Part shown: one piece after another, positions 1-7,960 of the stretch | Layout of the letters: every line of letters starts with the position of its first letter | Numbering within the stretch: the stretch's first letter is position 1 | Assembly (NCBI RefSeq): GCF_036013525.1 | Contig: NZ_CP107853.1 | Span: 4,588,001 to 4,652,000, forward strand | Origin: Nonomuraea sp. NBC_00507 | Lineage (GTDB): Bacteria; Actinomycetota; Actinomycetes; Streptosporangiales; Streptosporangiaceae | Length of the DNA stretch: 64,000 nt | Direction of reading: 5' to 3' | Notes under the pieces: generated by a model | What the model was told of the DNA's origin: nothing | The model's input: only the letters and a program-made list of their open reading frames with translations | Database searches by the model: none | Translations under genes and position numbers: made by a program

Positions 1-49
1 CCGACGCGATATGGTAGACGGGCTCGGTATCAACGGTGTTGAGAGTCAT
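1..49 (-). CDS. 5' end of an unidentified gene running off the window
   Basis: An ATG at 49-47 on the minus strand is preceded by AGGAG (60-56) at a six-base spacing, and 16 codons stay open to the window edge (MTLNTVDTEPVYHIAS). The good ribosome site and open frame support a real start, but too little is visible to assign a family. It lies downstream of and in the same direction as the SnoaL-like gene, so it could be the next gene of that transcript. Confidence 0.45.
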   Translation of the reverse strand, partial: MTLNTVDTEPVYHIAS

Positions 50-164
50 GCCAATCTCCTCGAGCGCGGGCTGCCACCACCGCTGACAAGCCTGAATCGC
101 AGGCTAACATCCACCCAGACAGGGGCAAAGGGGATGTTCCTTACATTGTGCAAGCAAGTGCTGG

Positions 165-728
165 TCAGCGCTGCATGATCCCCTCGCCCGTGACGTGGGG
201 CTCGGCGCCGGCGATGCGCTCGCGCATCTCATGCTGCTCCGGATCGGCGTCGGGAAGCACCACCCGGAACCACATGTCCTTGAACTTCCACTCGCCGCCC
301 ACGCGCTCGTACTGGCAGCGGTAGCGGCCCTCCAGCCAGGGGCCCCAGACGCGCATGTATCCACCCGTCGTACGGAACTCGCAGATGTGCCGATGCCACG
401 TCCACTCGCCATAGGCGACGTCGGCGCCCGCGTCGATCTCGATGACGGGAGAGGACAGGATGTAGCCGTCGGCGCTCTTGACGAGTTTGTGCAGCTCGTC
501 GAAGACCTGTTCAATGAGCTGCTGCTTGCCCTCGGTGCGTCCATGCCAGCGGATGTCCGTGACCGCGTCGTCGGTGAAGAAGTCCGCCATGCCGTCCCAG
601 TCCCGGTCGGCCAGTTTGCGGATGTAGCGGCGGTGCAGGCTCTTGATCGCCTCGATGTCGTCGAGCCTTTGCAGCCGCGCTTCCGCATGCCGCAGGCGTG
701 CCATCAGTTCCTCGGTCGTGACGATCAT
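165..728 (-). CDS. SnoaL-like / NTF2-fold protein (187 aa)
   Basis: A 187-residue protein of the SnoaL-like (nuclear transport factor 2 fold) type. The N-terminal helix with RLDDIEAIKSLHRRYIRKLA, then DWDGMADFFTDDAVTDI, and a C-terminal sheet ending in WKFKDMWFRVVLP are typical of the group of bacterial SnoaL-like proteins that accompany aromatic-compound oxygenases. Members act as small isomerases, dehydratases or hydroxylase partners in the cytoplasm; the exact reaction cannot be read from sequence. The start at 728 has GGGAG six bases upstream. It is divergent from the carotenoid-oxygenase operon and shares a 190-bp intergenic region with it, so co-regulation is likely. Confidence 0.8.
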   Translation of the reverse strand: MIVTTEELMARLRHAEARLQRLDDIEAIKSLHRRYIRKLADRDWDGMADFFTDDAVTDIRWHGRTEGKQQLIEQVFDELHKLVKSADGYILSSPVIEIDAGADVAYGEWTWHRHICEFRTTGGYMRVWGPWLEGRYRCQYERVGGEWKFKDMWFRVVLPDADPEQHEMRERIAGAEPHVTGEGIMQR

Positions 729-918
729 GCGTGCTCCCTACCTTGCTCAGTTGTCTGATGTTATTGGGCCGTTTTCATGGTCTACGTAGGGTTTTCTGTC
801 GCGGCTTTCCATGGAGCAGAAAGAAGGACCCCCTTCCGTCGCCCGGCCGTCGCGGCGTTCTTCACTGCTCTGTGTCGCAGGTAAAGCGTTCTCAACGCCC
901 GTGTCCTCAAGGAGTCCT
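729..918. promoter_or_regulatory. Divergent promoter region, SnoaL-like gene / oxygenase operon
   Basis: This 190-bp gap separates two divergent starts. A short inverted repeat TCAG-TTGT-CTGA lies at 747-758, about 20 bases in front of the minus-strand gene, and could be a regulator site. I see no clear -35/-10 pair. The ribosome site AAGGAG at 909-914 fixes the oxygenase start at 919 and not at the ATG 36 codons upstream. Confidence 0.35.
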
Positions 919-2367
919 ATGGTCAGCTTTCCCGCGCCCAAAGATCCGTTCGACGCCCCCATGCGCGTCGAGGCGGATCTGCGTGGAGTCCAGGTGACGC
1001 AGGGCGAGGTGCCGGAACATCTCGCGGGGACGTACTACAAATGCGTGATCGACCGGCAGTGGCCGTCGTTCATCGAGAACGACCTCGAATTGTTCAACGG
1101 CGACGGCATGATCATCGCTTTCCGGTTCGACAAGGGACGGGTCGACTTCAAGAGCCGCTATGTGCGCACGCCTCGGCTCGTGGCCGAGGAGGCGGCGGGC
1201 AGGGCGCTCTTCGGCGCGTACCGCAACCCGTTCACCGACGATCCGTCCGTCGCGGGGGTCAGCCGCGGGGTTGCCAACACCAACGTGTTCTTCCACGGCG
1301 GCAAGCTGTACGTGGCCAAAGAGGACTCGCCACCGATCATCATGGATCCGGTCACCCTCGAGACGCTCGGCGAGTACGACTTCGAGGGCACGCTCACCTC
1401 GGCGACCTCGACCGCGCACCCGAAATTCGACCCGGTCACCGGCGAGATGGTGTTCTTCGGCTACGCGGCCAAGGGCGAGACCACCCGGGACATCGTCTAC
1501 TACGAGGCCGACCGCGACGGCCGGCTGATCCACGAGACGTGGTTCCAGGCGCCCTACTCCAGCATGGTCCACGACTTCGCGGTCACCCAGAACTTCGTCG
1601 TCTTCCCGATCATTCCCTTGCGGAGCGAGCTGGAATGGATCAAGAAGGGTGAGTCCCACTTCAAGTGGGACCCGCACGAGCCGGTTCACCTCGGCGTGTT
1701 GCCGCGCAAGGGCAGGGCGGCGGACGTGCGCTGGTTCACCGGGTCCAACCGCTTCGCCAGCCACATCATGGGCGCCTACGACGACGGGCGGTTCATCCAC
1801 ATCGACACCCCGGTGGGGGCGTCCAACTACTTCCCCTGGTTCCCCGACGTGACGGGCGCGCCGTACGACCCTGAGCGGGCCAAGGGGTACCTGTCGCGGT
1901 GGACCGTCGACACGCAGGACGCGACCCGCGGGTTCACCGAGTTCCGCTTGTGCCGCTTCGCCGGGGAGTTCCCGCGGATGGACGACCGGCAGGAGACGCT
2001 GCCGTACTCCTGGGGGGTGATGGCGCTGCTCGACGGGCCGGGCGGACATGGCCGGCCCGGCGGCGGTTTCCGCTGGCTCAGCGGGATCGACCTGGCCGGT
2101 GGGCGGCAGCAGATCTACTGGCCGGGCGAGGACTCGACGGTCGGCGAGCCGGTGTTCGTCCCTGGTGGCGCCGGCGCGCCACCCGGCCACGGCTACGTGT
2201 TCGTGATCGTCGGCCGTCGCGCGGAGATGCGCAGCGACCTGGTCATCCTCGACGCCCAGAGGCTCGACGCCGAGCCGGTGTGCACCCTGTCGCTGCCGAT
2301 GCGGATCCGGATGGGCCTGCACGGCAACTGGGTCGGCGCCGACGAACTCGCCGGCCGTACCGACTAA
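919..2367 (+). CDS. Carotenoid/stilbene cleavage oxygenase family protein (482 aa)
   Basis: An iron(II)-dependent dioxygenase of the carotenoid cleavage (RPE65/lignostilbene dioxygenase) family, which splits alkene double bonds into two carbonyls. The four iron-binding histidines of the seven-bladed propeller are visible: H167 (TAHPKF), H218 (MVHDF), H282 (FASHIMGAYDDG) and H468 (GLHGNWV). The length of 482 residues is normal. The start ATG at 919 has AAGGAG at a short spacing; the open frame extends upstream to 811 but without a ribosome site. The following genes encode an aldehyde dehydrogenase and an amidohydrolase-type decarboxylase, which points to a phenylpropenoid or stilbene substrate (isoeugenol- or lignostilbene-like) more than a carotenoid. 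That is inference. Confidence 0.9.
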   Translation: MVSFPAPKDPFDAPMRVEADLRGVQVTQGEVPEHLAGTYYKCVIDRQWPSFIENDLELFNGDGMIIAFRFDKGRVDFKSRYVRTPRLVAEEAAGRALFGAYRNPFTDDPSVAGVSRGVANTNVFFHGGKLYVAKEDSPPIIMDPVTLETLGEYDFEGTLTSATSTAHPKFDPVTGEMVFFGYAAKGETTRDIVYYEADRDGRLIHETWFQAPYSSMVHDFAVTQNFVVFPIIPLRSELEWIKKGESHFKWDPHEPVHLGVLPRKGRAADVRWFTGSNRFASHIMGAYDDGRFIHIDTPVGASNYFPWFPDVTGAPYDPERAKGYLSRWTVDTQDATRGFTEFRLCRFAGEFPRMDDRQETLPYSWGVMALLDGPGGHGRPGGGFRWLSGIDLAGGRQQIYWPGEDSTVGEPVFVPGGAGAPPGHGYVFVIVGRRAEMRSDLVILDAQRLDAEPVCTLSLPMRIRMGLHGNWVGADELAGRTD

Positions 2368-2382
2368 CGAAAGGAACCCGTC

Positions 2383-2661
2383 ATGTCCGACCTTCAGGCG
2401 CTCGAACGGCGCATCGCCGTCCTGGAGGCGCGGCAGGAGATCCGCGACCTTCAGCACATGTACGGCTACCACCTGGACAAGTGCCTCATGCAGGCCGGGC
2501 TGCACGAGTCGGCACACGACACCTTCCCCGAGGACCCGCTGGGCCCGGACGAGATCGTCGGTGACTTCGACCTGTTCCCCGCCGCCGACACCGTTCCCTT
2601 CCACTACCCGCATCCGGTCACCGGCCAGGAGTGGGACCCGGCCGCGGGGAAGGCGCTGTGA
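2383..2661 (+). CDS. Short SnoaL-like protein, possibly internally deleted (92 aa)
   Basis: A 92-residue ORF with start ATG at 2383 after AAAGGA, ending one base into the aldehyde dehydrogenase start (TGATG), so translation is probably coupled. The N-terminal part (RRIAVLEARQEIRDLQHMYG) is the characteristic first helix of SnoaL-like proteins. The remainder (PFHYPHPVTG near the C-terminus) lacks the expected beta-sheet. Full members are about 130-190 residues, so this looks like the N- and C-terminal ends joined after loss of the middle. It could instead be a shortened partner protein. Codon use matches its neighbours. Confidence 0.6.
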   Translation: MSDLQALERRIAVLEARQEIRDLQHMYGYHLDKCLMQAGLHESAHDTFPEDPLGPDEIVGDFDLFPAADTVPFHYPHPVTGQEWDPAAGKAL

Positions 2662-4172
2662 TGGACGCGACCGGGTTCGTCGGCGGCAAGGCGACCGACG
2701 GTGCCCAGTGGAATGAAGTGATCAACCCGGCGGACACCGCGCAGGTCGTCGGCCGCTACGCCCGCTCGGACGCGGCGGAGGTGCAAGCCGCGGTCCTGGC
2801 GGCGCACGACGCCTTCCGCGGCTGGGCGGAACTCGGCGCCACCGCCAGGGCCGAGCTGATGCTGGCCGCCGCCGGCGAGCTCGAACGGCTGGCTCCTGAG
2901 CTGGCGCCGACCATCTCGCTGGAGGTGGGAAAGGTGCTGGCCGAGTCGGTGTTCGATGCTTCCGGCGCGGCCGGGCTCCTGCGTGCCTTCGCCGGGCTGG
3001 CCGATCTGGCCGAGCGCGAGCTGGATCTGAGCGACCTGCCCACCTCCAAGCCCGCGCGGGCAGCGAAGGTACGGCGTGTCCCCGTCGGCCCCGTCGCGGT
3101 GATCTCACCGTGGAACACTCCTGTCTACCTCACCTTCAACATGGTCGCCCCAGCGTTGATCTCCGGCTGCAGCGTCGTCGTCAAACCGCCGGAGGCCGCC
3201 CCGCTCGCCGTCACCGCGATGCTGCACAGGCTGGCCGAGCTGCTGCCGCCCGGCGTCGTCAACGTCGTTCCCGGGACCGGCGCGGAGGCGGGGGAGGCGC
3301 TCACCCGGCACCCGCTGATCCGGTGCGTGCTGTTCACCGGCGGCGTCGCCAGCGGGCGTAAGGTCCTCCAATCCGCCGCGGGCACGGTCAAGAAGGTCTC
3401 GCTCGAACTCGGCGGGAACGACCCCGCCCTGGTCCTGGAGTCCGCGACCGTCACCGATGCCCTGCTCCGCGAGCTGATCGCCGGATCGTTCAGCTCCAGC
3501 GGGCAGATCTGCTACAACATCAAACGCATCTACGCCCACCGCAGTCAGTACGCCGAGGTGGTGGAGGGCCTGCGCGCGATGACGGCCGGGCTGGTCGTGG
3601 GCGACCCGTTCGACTCCGGCGCGCACATGGGCCCGGTGACCACGGGCATGGGATACGAGCGCGCCCTGCGGCTCCTGGCGGACAGCGAGCGGGAGGGCGC
3701 ACAGGTGCACAGGACCGGCACCAGGGCGGCGTCCGCCAAATGGGACGCGGGCTACTACGTCGACCCGCACCTCGTCACCGGGCTGCCGCGGGACGCCGAG
3801 TTGGTGGTCGAGGAGCAGTTCGCGCCGATCCTGCCGGTGCTGCCCTTCGACACCGACGATGAGGCGGTCGCCGAGGCGAACCGCACGGAATACGGGCTCG
3901 GCTCGTCGGTCTGGAGCGACGATCCCGCGCACGCCGAGACGGTCGCCCGGCGGATCGAGGCAGGCAACACCTTCATCAACACGCACCGTGTCGGCGCCTC
4001 GGTGGCCTCTGTCCCGTTCGGCGGGATGAAGCAGTCCGGTCTGGGCCGCAATCACGGTGAGCACTCGCTGGCCGCGTGCACGGAAGAGCATGCGATCGTC
4101 CACCTCGTCGGTGACGAGCTGCCCGGGATCGGCCGCTGGATGAACCTCACCACGGAAGGAAAGGCTGAATGA
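2661..4172 (+). CDS. NAD(P)-dependent aldehyde dehydrogenase (503 aa)
   Basis: An aldehyde dehydrogenase superfamily enzyme that oxidises an aldehyde to its acid. The transition-state asparagine N152 (ISPWNTP), the cofactor lysine K175 (VVVKPPEAAP), the general base E249 (LELGGNDP) and the catalytic cysteine C284 (SSGQICYNIKR) are all present. The start at 2661 overlaps the stop of the preceding ORF by one base and has GGGGAAGG upstream. Its stop overlaps the next start as ATGA. In this operon it most plausibly oxidises the aromatic aldehyde released by the upstream oxygenase, as vanillin dehydrogenases do. The substrate is inferred. Confidence 0.92.
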   Translation: MDATGFVGGKATDGAQWNEVINPADTAQVVGRYARSDAAEVQAAVLAAHDAFRGWAELGATARAELMLAAAGELERLAPELAPTISLEVGKVLAESVFDASGAAGLLRAFAGLADLAERELDLSDLPTSKPARAAKVRRVPVGPVAVISPWNTPVYLTFNMVAPALISGCSVVVKPPEAAPLAVTAMLHRLAELLPPGVVNVVPGTGAEAGEALTRHPLIRCVLFTGGVASGRKVLQSAAGTVKKVSLELGGNDPALVLESATVTDALLRELIAGSFSSSGQICYNIKRIYAHRSQYAEVVEGLRAMTAGLVVGDPFDSGAHMGPVTTGMGYERALRLLADSEREGAQVHRTGTRAASAKWDAGYYVDPHLVTGLPRDAELVVEEQFAPILPVLPFDTDDEAVAEANRTEYGLGSSVWSDDPAHAETVARRIEAGNTFINTHRVGASVASVPFGGMKQSGLGRNHGEHSLAACTEEHAIVHLVGDELPGIGRWMNLTTEGKAE

Positions 4173-5230
4173 GTTACGTGCGCGTCGCGACCGAGGAGGC
4201 GTACGCGCCGCCCGAAATGGTGGCGATGTACCTGGAGCTCCTCGATCAGCCGGGCGTGGATCCCGGTTTCGAGAGCCTCATGGGCTTCTACCTGCGCAGC
4301 GAGGCCGAGAAGCCGCGGACCGTCCGGCGCCGTCTCCAGGACCTGGGGGAGGAACGGCTGGCCGACATGGACGCGGCCGGGGTGGGGCACGCCGTCCTGT
4401 CGCTGACCACGCCGGGCACCCAGATCCTGGACCCGGCCAGGGCCAGGGAGATCGCCGTCATCGCCAACGAGCGGATCGCCGAGGCTTGCCGCCGGTACCC
4501 CGACCGGTTCTCCGGGCTGGCCGCGGTGGGGTTCGAGGACGCGCCGTCGGCCGTCGCCGAGCTGGAACGCGGCGTCAAGGAGCTCGGGCTCAAGGGGCTG
4601 ATCTGCAACTCCCACATCAAGGGCCACTACCTCGACGAGGAGCGGTTCTTCCCCATCCTGGAAGCGGCGGAGGCGTTCGGGGCGCCGATATACCTGCATC
4701 CGCAGACGCCGCCCGCGGCCATGATCAAGCCACTGCTCGACGCGGGTCTCGACGGGGCGATCTTCGGCTTCGGTGTCGAGACCGGCATGCACCTGCTCCG
4801 GTTGATCGTGCGCGGCGTGTTCGACCGCTTTCCCGGGCTCAAGGTCGTGGTCGGCCATCTCGGCGAGGCGCTGCCGTACTGGCTCTATCGACTCGACTAC
4901 ATGCACGGCGTCCAGGTCCGGGCCAAGCGGTACGCCGGCTCCAAACCCTTGGAGCTGAAGCCGAGCGAGTACTTCAGACGCAACATCTGGCTGACCACCA
5001 GCGGGATGGCGTGGGCTCCGGCGATCATGTTCTGCCGGGAGGTCGTCGGCGCGGACCGAGTGATGTACGCGATGGACTACCCCTACCAATACGCACCCGA
5101 GGAAGTCGCCGCTCAGGACGCGCTGCCGATCAGCCCCGACGAACTGCGCCGCTTCTACCAGACGAACGCCGTCGACCTGTTTGGACTCGACGTGCCGAGC
5201 GCCGGAGCCGGCAACGGAGGACCCCGATGA
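4169..5230 (+). CDS. Amidohydrolase-2 family decarboxylase (353 aa)
   Basis: A TIM-barrel metal-dependent enzyme of the amidohydrolase 2 / ACMSD group, closest in look to gamma-resorcylate and 5-carboxyvanillate decarboxylases. Metal and catalytic residues are visible: the N-terminal ATEEAYA (E9 and E10; these enzymes carry a metal-binding Glu here), H177 (YLHPQ), H230 with E233 and R241 (GHLGEALPYWLYRLD), and D303 (AMDYPYQ). The family removes CO2 from hydroxybenzoates, or hydrolyses related acids. Start and stop both overlap neighbours as ATGA, so it is translationally coupled within the operon. The probable job is decarboxylation of the aromatic acid made by the dehydrogenase. Confidence 0.88.
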   Translation: MSYVRVATEEAYAPPEMVAMYLELLDQPGVDPGFESLMGFYLRSEAEKPRTVRRRLQDLGEERLADMDAAGVGHAVLSLTTPGTQILDPARAREIAVIANERIAEACRRYPDRFSGLAAVGFEDAPSAVAELERGVKELGLKGLICNSHIKGHYLDEERFFPILEAAEAFGAPIYLHPQTPPAAMIKPLLDAGLDGAIFGFGVETGMHLLRLIVRGVFDRFPGLKVVVGHLGEALPYWLYRLDYMHGVQVRAKRYAGSKPLELKPSEYFRRNIWLTTSGMAWAPAIMFCREVVGADRVMYAMDYPYQYAPEEVAAQDALPISPDELRRFYQTNAVDLFGLDVPSAGAGNGGPR

Positions 5231-5458
5231 CATTCCTTGACCCCTTCCGCGAGCAGCAGGAGGAAGCCCGCCCGCGGCTGCGTCCCCTGCTCCGCGACGC
5301 CTACGAGCGGGGGGCGACAAGCCGACTGGAGTGATCTGCTGCGCCGTCCCCAGGAGCCAGAACTCGACCTGGAAGGCGACGAGGAGCTCCTCGAAGCGCC
5401 GACGCCGGAGACGTACCTGGCCGTCAGCCGCTACGGCCTGCCTCCAGCACGCGCCTAG
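5227..5458 (+). pseudogene. Small gene at the operon end, split by a frameshift
   Basis: The ATG at 5227 overlaps the decarboxylase stop (ATGA) and opens 35 codons (MTFLDPFREQQEEARPRLRP...) ending at a TGA at 5332-5334. The +1 frame is then open from about 5315 to a TAG at 5458, with acidic, high-GC3 codons (DLLRRPQEPELDLEGDEE). Joining the frames by one indel near 5310-5325 gives a plausible protein of about 77 residues. No known family is recognised. It could be a true lesion, a sequencing error, or a genuine 35-residue peptide followed by noise. Confidence 0.45.
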
Positions 5459-5644
5459 CTATTAGGGCTCGCATTCGATCAGGGGTGACCTCAGGTCAAG
5501 TGTCCGGGTACGGGGAAGCTCAGGGGTGAGGCGGTCGGTGCTGCCGCGATGAGTCCCGACCGGGCACACCAGGGGCCGTTGATGTGCGGGGCGAGTGCTA
5601 CGGCGGGGAGGCCCGCGGGCTGCGCGTCTGCGATGCGCATCTGA

Positions 5645-6853
5645 TCATCCAGCCGAGGCCAGCGCTCGGCGAGCGGCTTCAATGGCGAACCGGGCCGGGT
5701 CGAACTGCTGCGCGCTCTCCAGACCGGCCCAGCGGACAAATTCGTCGTGCTCGTCGTGCTCGGGATCGGCCAGCACCAGACGGAAGTATGCGTAGCCTCC
5801 GATGCCGCCGACGTCCTCTGGCGGGCAAGCGCCCACCCCGTCCACCAGCACGGGGTAACGGACCCCTTCCTCCGCGGCGAGGATCTCCTCCAGCACGATG
5901 TCATGCCGCCAGCTGTCACCCAGGTCGTATTCGTACTCGATGGCAGCCCCGACCTGTGCCAGCACCTCCGTCAGCGAGGTCTTCTTCTCGTCCAGAACGT
6001 TCAGATCCCACTCGGGTGACGGTTCGCCATACAAGACACCGCCCACCGTGAACAGGTGGAGATGACGGCCCTCCCAGCCCATCGCCGCGACCAGGATGTC
6101 GTGCAGCCTGTCGATCGTGATCCCGGGTGAGACGAGCAGGCGCCGCCAGATCACCGGATCGGCACTCTCCTGGAGCGTCACCCGGATCTGATAGATCGGC
6201 TCTCCCGGTGCGGCCTCACCCAGGCTGCGCCGTACGGCGTTCACCGCTACCGGGGTCAGAGTCGCCGTCTCCTCCGTGAGTTCCACCGCGCCCAGCCGGA
6301 CCAAGACGACCAGCAGTCGATCGATGTCCTGGCCGATCATCCGCCGCTGCGATTGCGGGTCGCGCATCTCGTAGTACGGCGACGCGATCTCCCAGGCCAG
6401 CTCCCGGAGATCCGCAACGGGCACCGGCCCGCCGTACAACCTACGCAGTAGCGCCGGCCAGATGAGCGCGAACTCCTCGCCGACCAGCGACGTGTACCAG
6501 TAGTTCTTGGGAAAGAGCGCCTCGCTCATCTTCCCCAACGCCGTGAACGACGTCTCCCACAACCGCTCCGATTCCTTCAGCAGTGGCGCCGCCTTCTTCA
6601 CCGGCAGCAGCCGCCCCTTGACCACCCGGACCAGCCCAGCCGCTTTGGCCCATTCCACGATCAGGTTCAATCCGGGCAGTTCGGTGCTGCTCTTCGTCCG
6701 GAACACCCGGTCGCCGATCTTCGGGTCGATCTCGTCGCCGGTCTCCAGCAGCGCCACCAGCGCCCGCGCGTCCGACAGCGTCAGTTTCCCCGTCTGGGTC
6801 AGCTTCCGGCCTCCGCCCACCCACTCGGTGAACGCCCGCAACTCCTCCTGCAT
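5645..6853 (-). CDS. Plasmid pRiA4b ORF-3-like protein (402 aa)
   Basis: Residues about 220-400 form a pRiA4b ORF-3-like domain (IYQIRVTLQESADPVIWRRL, then LHLFTVGGVLYGEP and YDLGDSWRHDIVLEEI). This family is widespread in actinobacteria and often near mobile elements; its function is not established. The first 210 residues are a separate helical region (with an LSDARALVALLETG stretch) that I do not recognise. No strong ribosome site precedes the ATG at 6853. The protein has no signal peptide or membrane segment and is probably cytoplasmic. Confidence 0.8.
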   Translation of the reverse strand: MQEELRAFTEWVGGGRKLTQTGKLTLSDARALVALLETGDEIDPKIGDRVFRTKSSTELPGLNLIVEWAKAAGLVRVVKGRLLPVKKAAPLLKESERLWETSFTALGKMSEALFPKNYWYTSLVGEEFALIWPALLRRLYGGPVPVADLRELAWEIASPYYEMRDPQSQRRMIGQDIDRLLVVLVRLGAVELTEETATLTPVAVNAVRRSLGEAAPGEPIYQIRVTLQESADPVIWRRLLVSPGITIDRLHDILVAAMGWEGRHLHLFTVGGVLYGEPSPEWDLNVLDEKKTSLTEVLAQVGAAIEYEYDLGDSWRHDIVLEEILAAEEGVRYPVLVDGVGACPPEDVGGIGGYAYFRLVLADPEHDEHDEFVRWAGLESAQQFDPARFAIEAARRALASAG

Positions 6854-7162
6854 AGCGTTCAGAGTATGACCCAGGGTCCGGCCTGAGTCGCCCGCGCCGC
6901 GCGAACGAGTCCTTCCTGGCCCATGGGTACACCGTAGGATCGGATGCCGTGGCGAAGGAGCGTAGAGCGAAGGCGAACCCCACGCGGGGAGTCAGCGGCG
7001 ATCCTGCGCGGCGGGTGCTGCAACTCGCCGCCCGTCAGCCCTCGCCCGATCCTCGTTCTGGACCTTGTCTGGCTGACCTCGTCCGCGACGAGATCCAGAT
7101 GGCCGCGCGCACCGGTGGGCACCGCCGCGGTGCCGCGTGACGGAGCTGCGGAGCGCGCCCAG

Positions 7163-7600
7163 GTGGGAGTGATCACCATCCTCCCGCTCGAGACCCAGGC
7201 CGTGCGGCTCGCCCTTGGCCTGCGCAGTGAACGCGTTGGGGATCGGCGGAGGCATCCACGAGTCAGTGGCCATCGGTGACGTGATCCTGGCCACCGAGAT
7301 GGTCTACTACGACCTGCGCAAGGTCACGCCCTCCGGCACCCCTCGCCGTGGTCAGACCCGGCCGGTGCCTGCGGCCGTCGGGCATGCAGTCAACGCCTTC
7401 CTCGCCGATCTCGATCCGCCTCGCCGCCTGACAATCGTGGACCCCGAGGGAACCTCGCGATCGCCGGTCGTGCATGCGGGCCCCATCGGGTCGGGGGAAG
7501 CGGTCATCGCCGATGAGGACGCCGCCGAAATCGCGTTCCTGGCCTCGTTCAACGACAAGATTCTCGCCGTAGACATGGAAGCGGGCGGGCTCGGGCAGGC
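7163..7600 (+). pseudogene. Decayed nucleoside phosphorylase-type gene
   Basis: Pieces of a phosphorylase/5'-methylthioadenosine-nucleosidase-like domain remain. One frame encodes VITILPLETQAVRLALGL at about 7169-7225. A different frame then encodes GIGGGIHESVAIGDVILATE, later GPIGSGEAVIAD and the diagnostic AVDMEAGGL near 7564-7594. The two parts are out of frame and about 60 residues normally lying between them are missing. The C-terminus is cut just after the DMEAGG motif, where the next remnant begins on the other strand. Non-functional. Confidence 0.7.
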
Positions 7601-7698
7601 CTCAGCACCATCTCCCACATGGGGTCGGGGCAGGGGGCGATTCGGCCGCGGGCGAGATCCTCGGGAGTGAAAACGATCTTCGAGGTCCCCATGGCCAT
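7599..7698 (-). pseudogene. N-terminal remnant of an ArsR-like (DUF5937-type) regulator
   Basis: The minus strand reads MGTSKIVFTPEDLARGRIAP followed by CPDPMWEMVL. This is the typical N-terminus of actinobacterial winged-helix regulators with a DUF5937-like head (FTPEDLAR.R.AP.PDP.WE). Homology stops at about 7605, exactly where the phosphorylase remnant ends on the opposite strand, so the two genes were fused at a deletion or insertion junction. Only about 30 codons remain. Confidence 0.6.
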
Positions 7699-7778
7699 GG
7701 GGACAGGTGCACACTGCGGGATAGCAGATGGATCAACGCGATGTTGTACGCGCAACTGCCCGTGCTGTCGAAGGCAGC

Positions 7779-7960
7779 CCGTCACGACCGGGATCCGCTC
7801 GGCATCAAAGCCACCATCCCGAGCAAGGCCGATCAGGAGGCTCACCGGCGTGCCAAAGGCTCCAAGGGCGGCCGCCCACCCGTCTTCGACCTGATGCTGT
7901 AGCGGCAGCGCCACGCCGTTGAGTGCAGCATCAAACCGCCTCAAACGCCATCGCGCAGTT
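7779..7960 (+). mobile_element. IS5-type transposase C-terminal remnant
   Basis: One frame reads GIKATIPSKADQEAHRRAKG followed by SKGGRPPVFD, then a stop at 7900. The continuation appears in other frames as RQRHAVEC and SNRLKRHRAV. These are the C-terminal blocks of IS5-family DDE transposases around the catalytic glutamate (RHxVE). The copy has a stop and frameshifts and lacks the N-terminal two thirds. It abuts or slightly overlaps the end of the HEAT-like gene on the other strand. Confidence 0.7.

Noticed and set aside
907..2613. Long minus-strand open frame (568 codons) opposite the oxygenase gene
   Set aside because: It is an antisense shadow produced by high GC3; the plus strand shows four conserved iron-binding histidines, whereas this frame has no family signal and no ribosome site.
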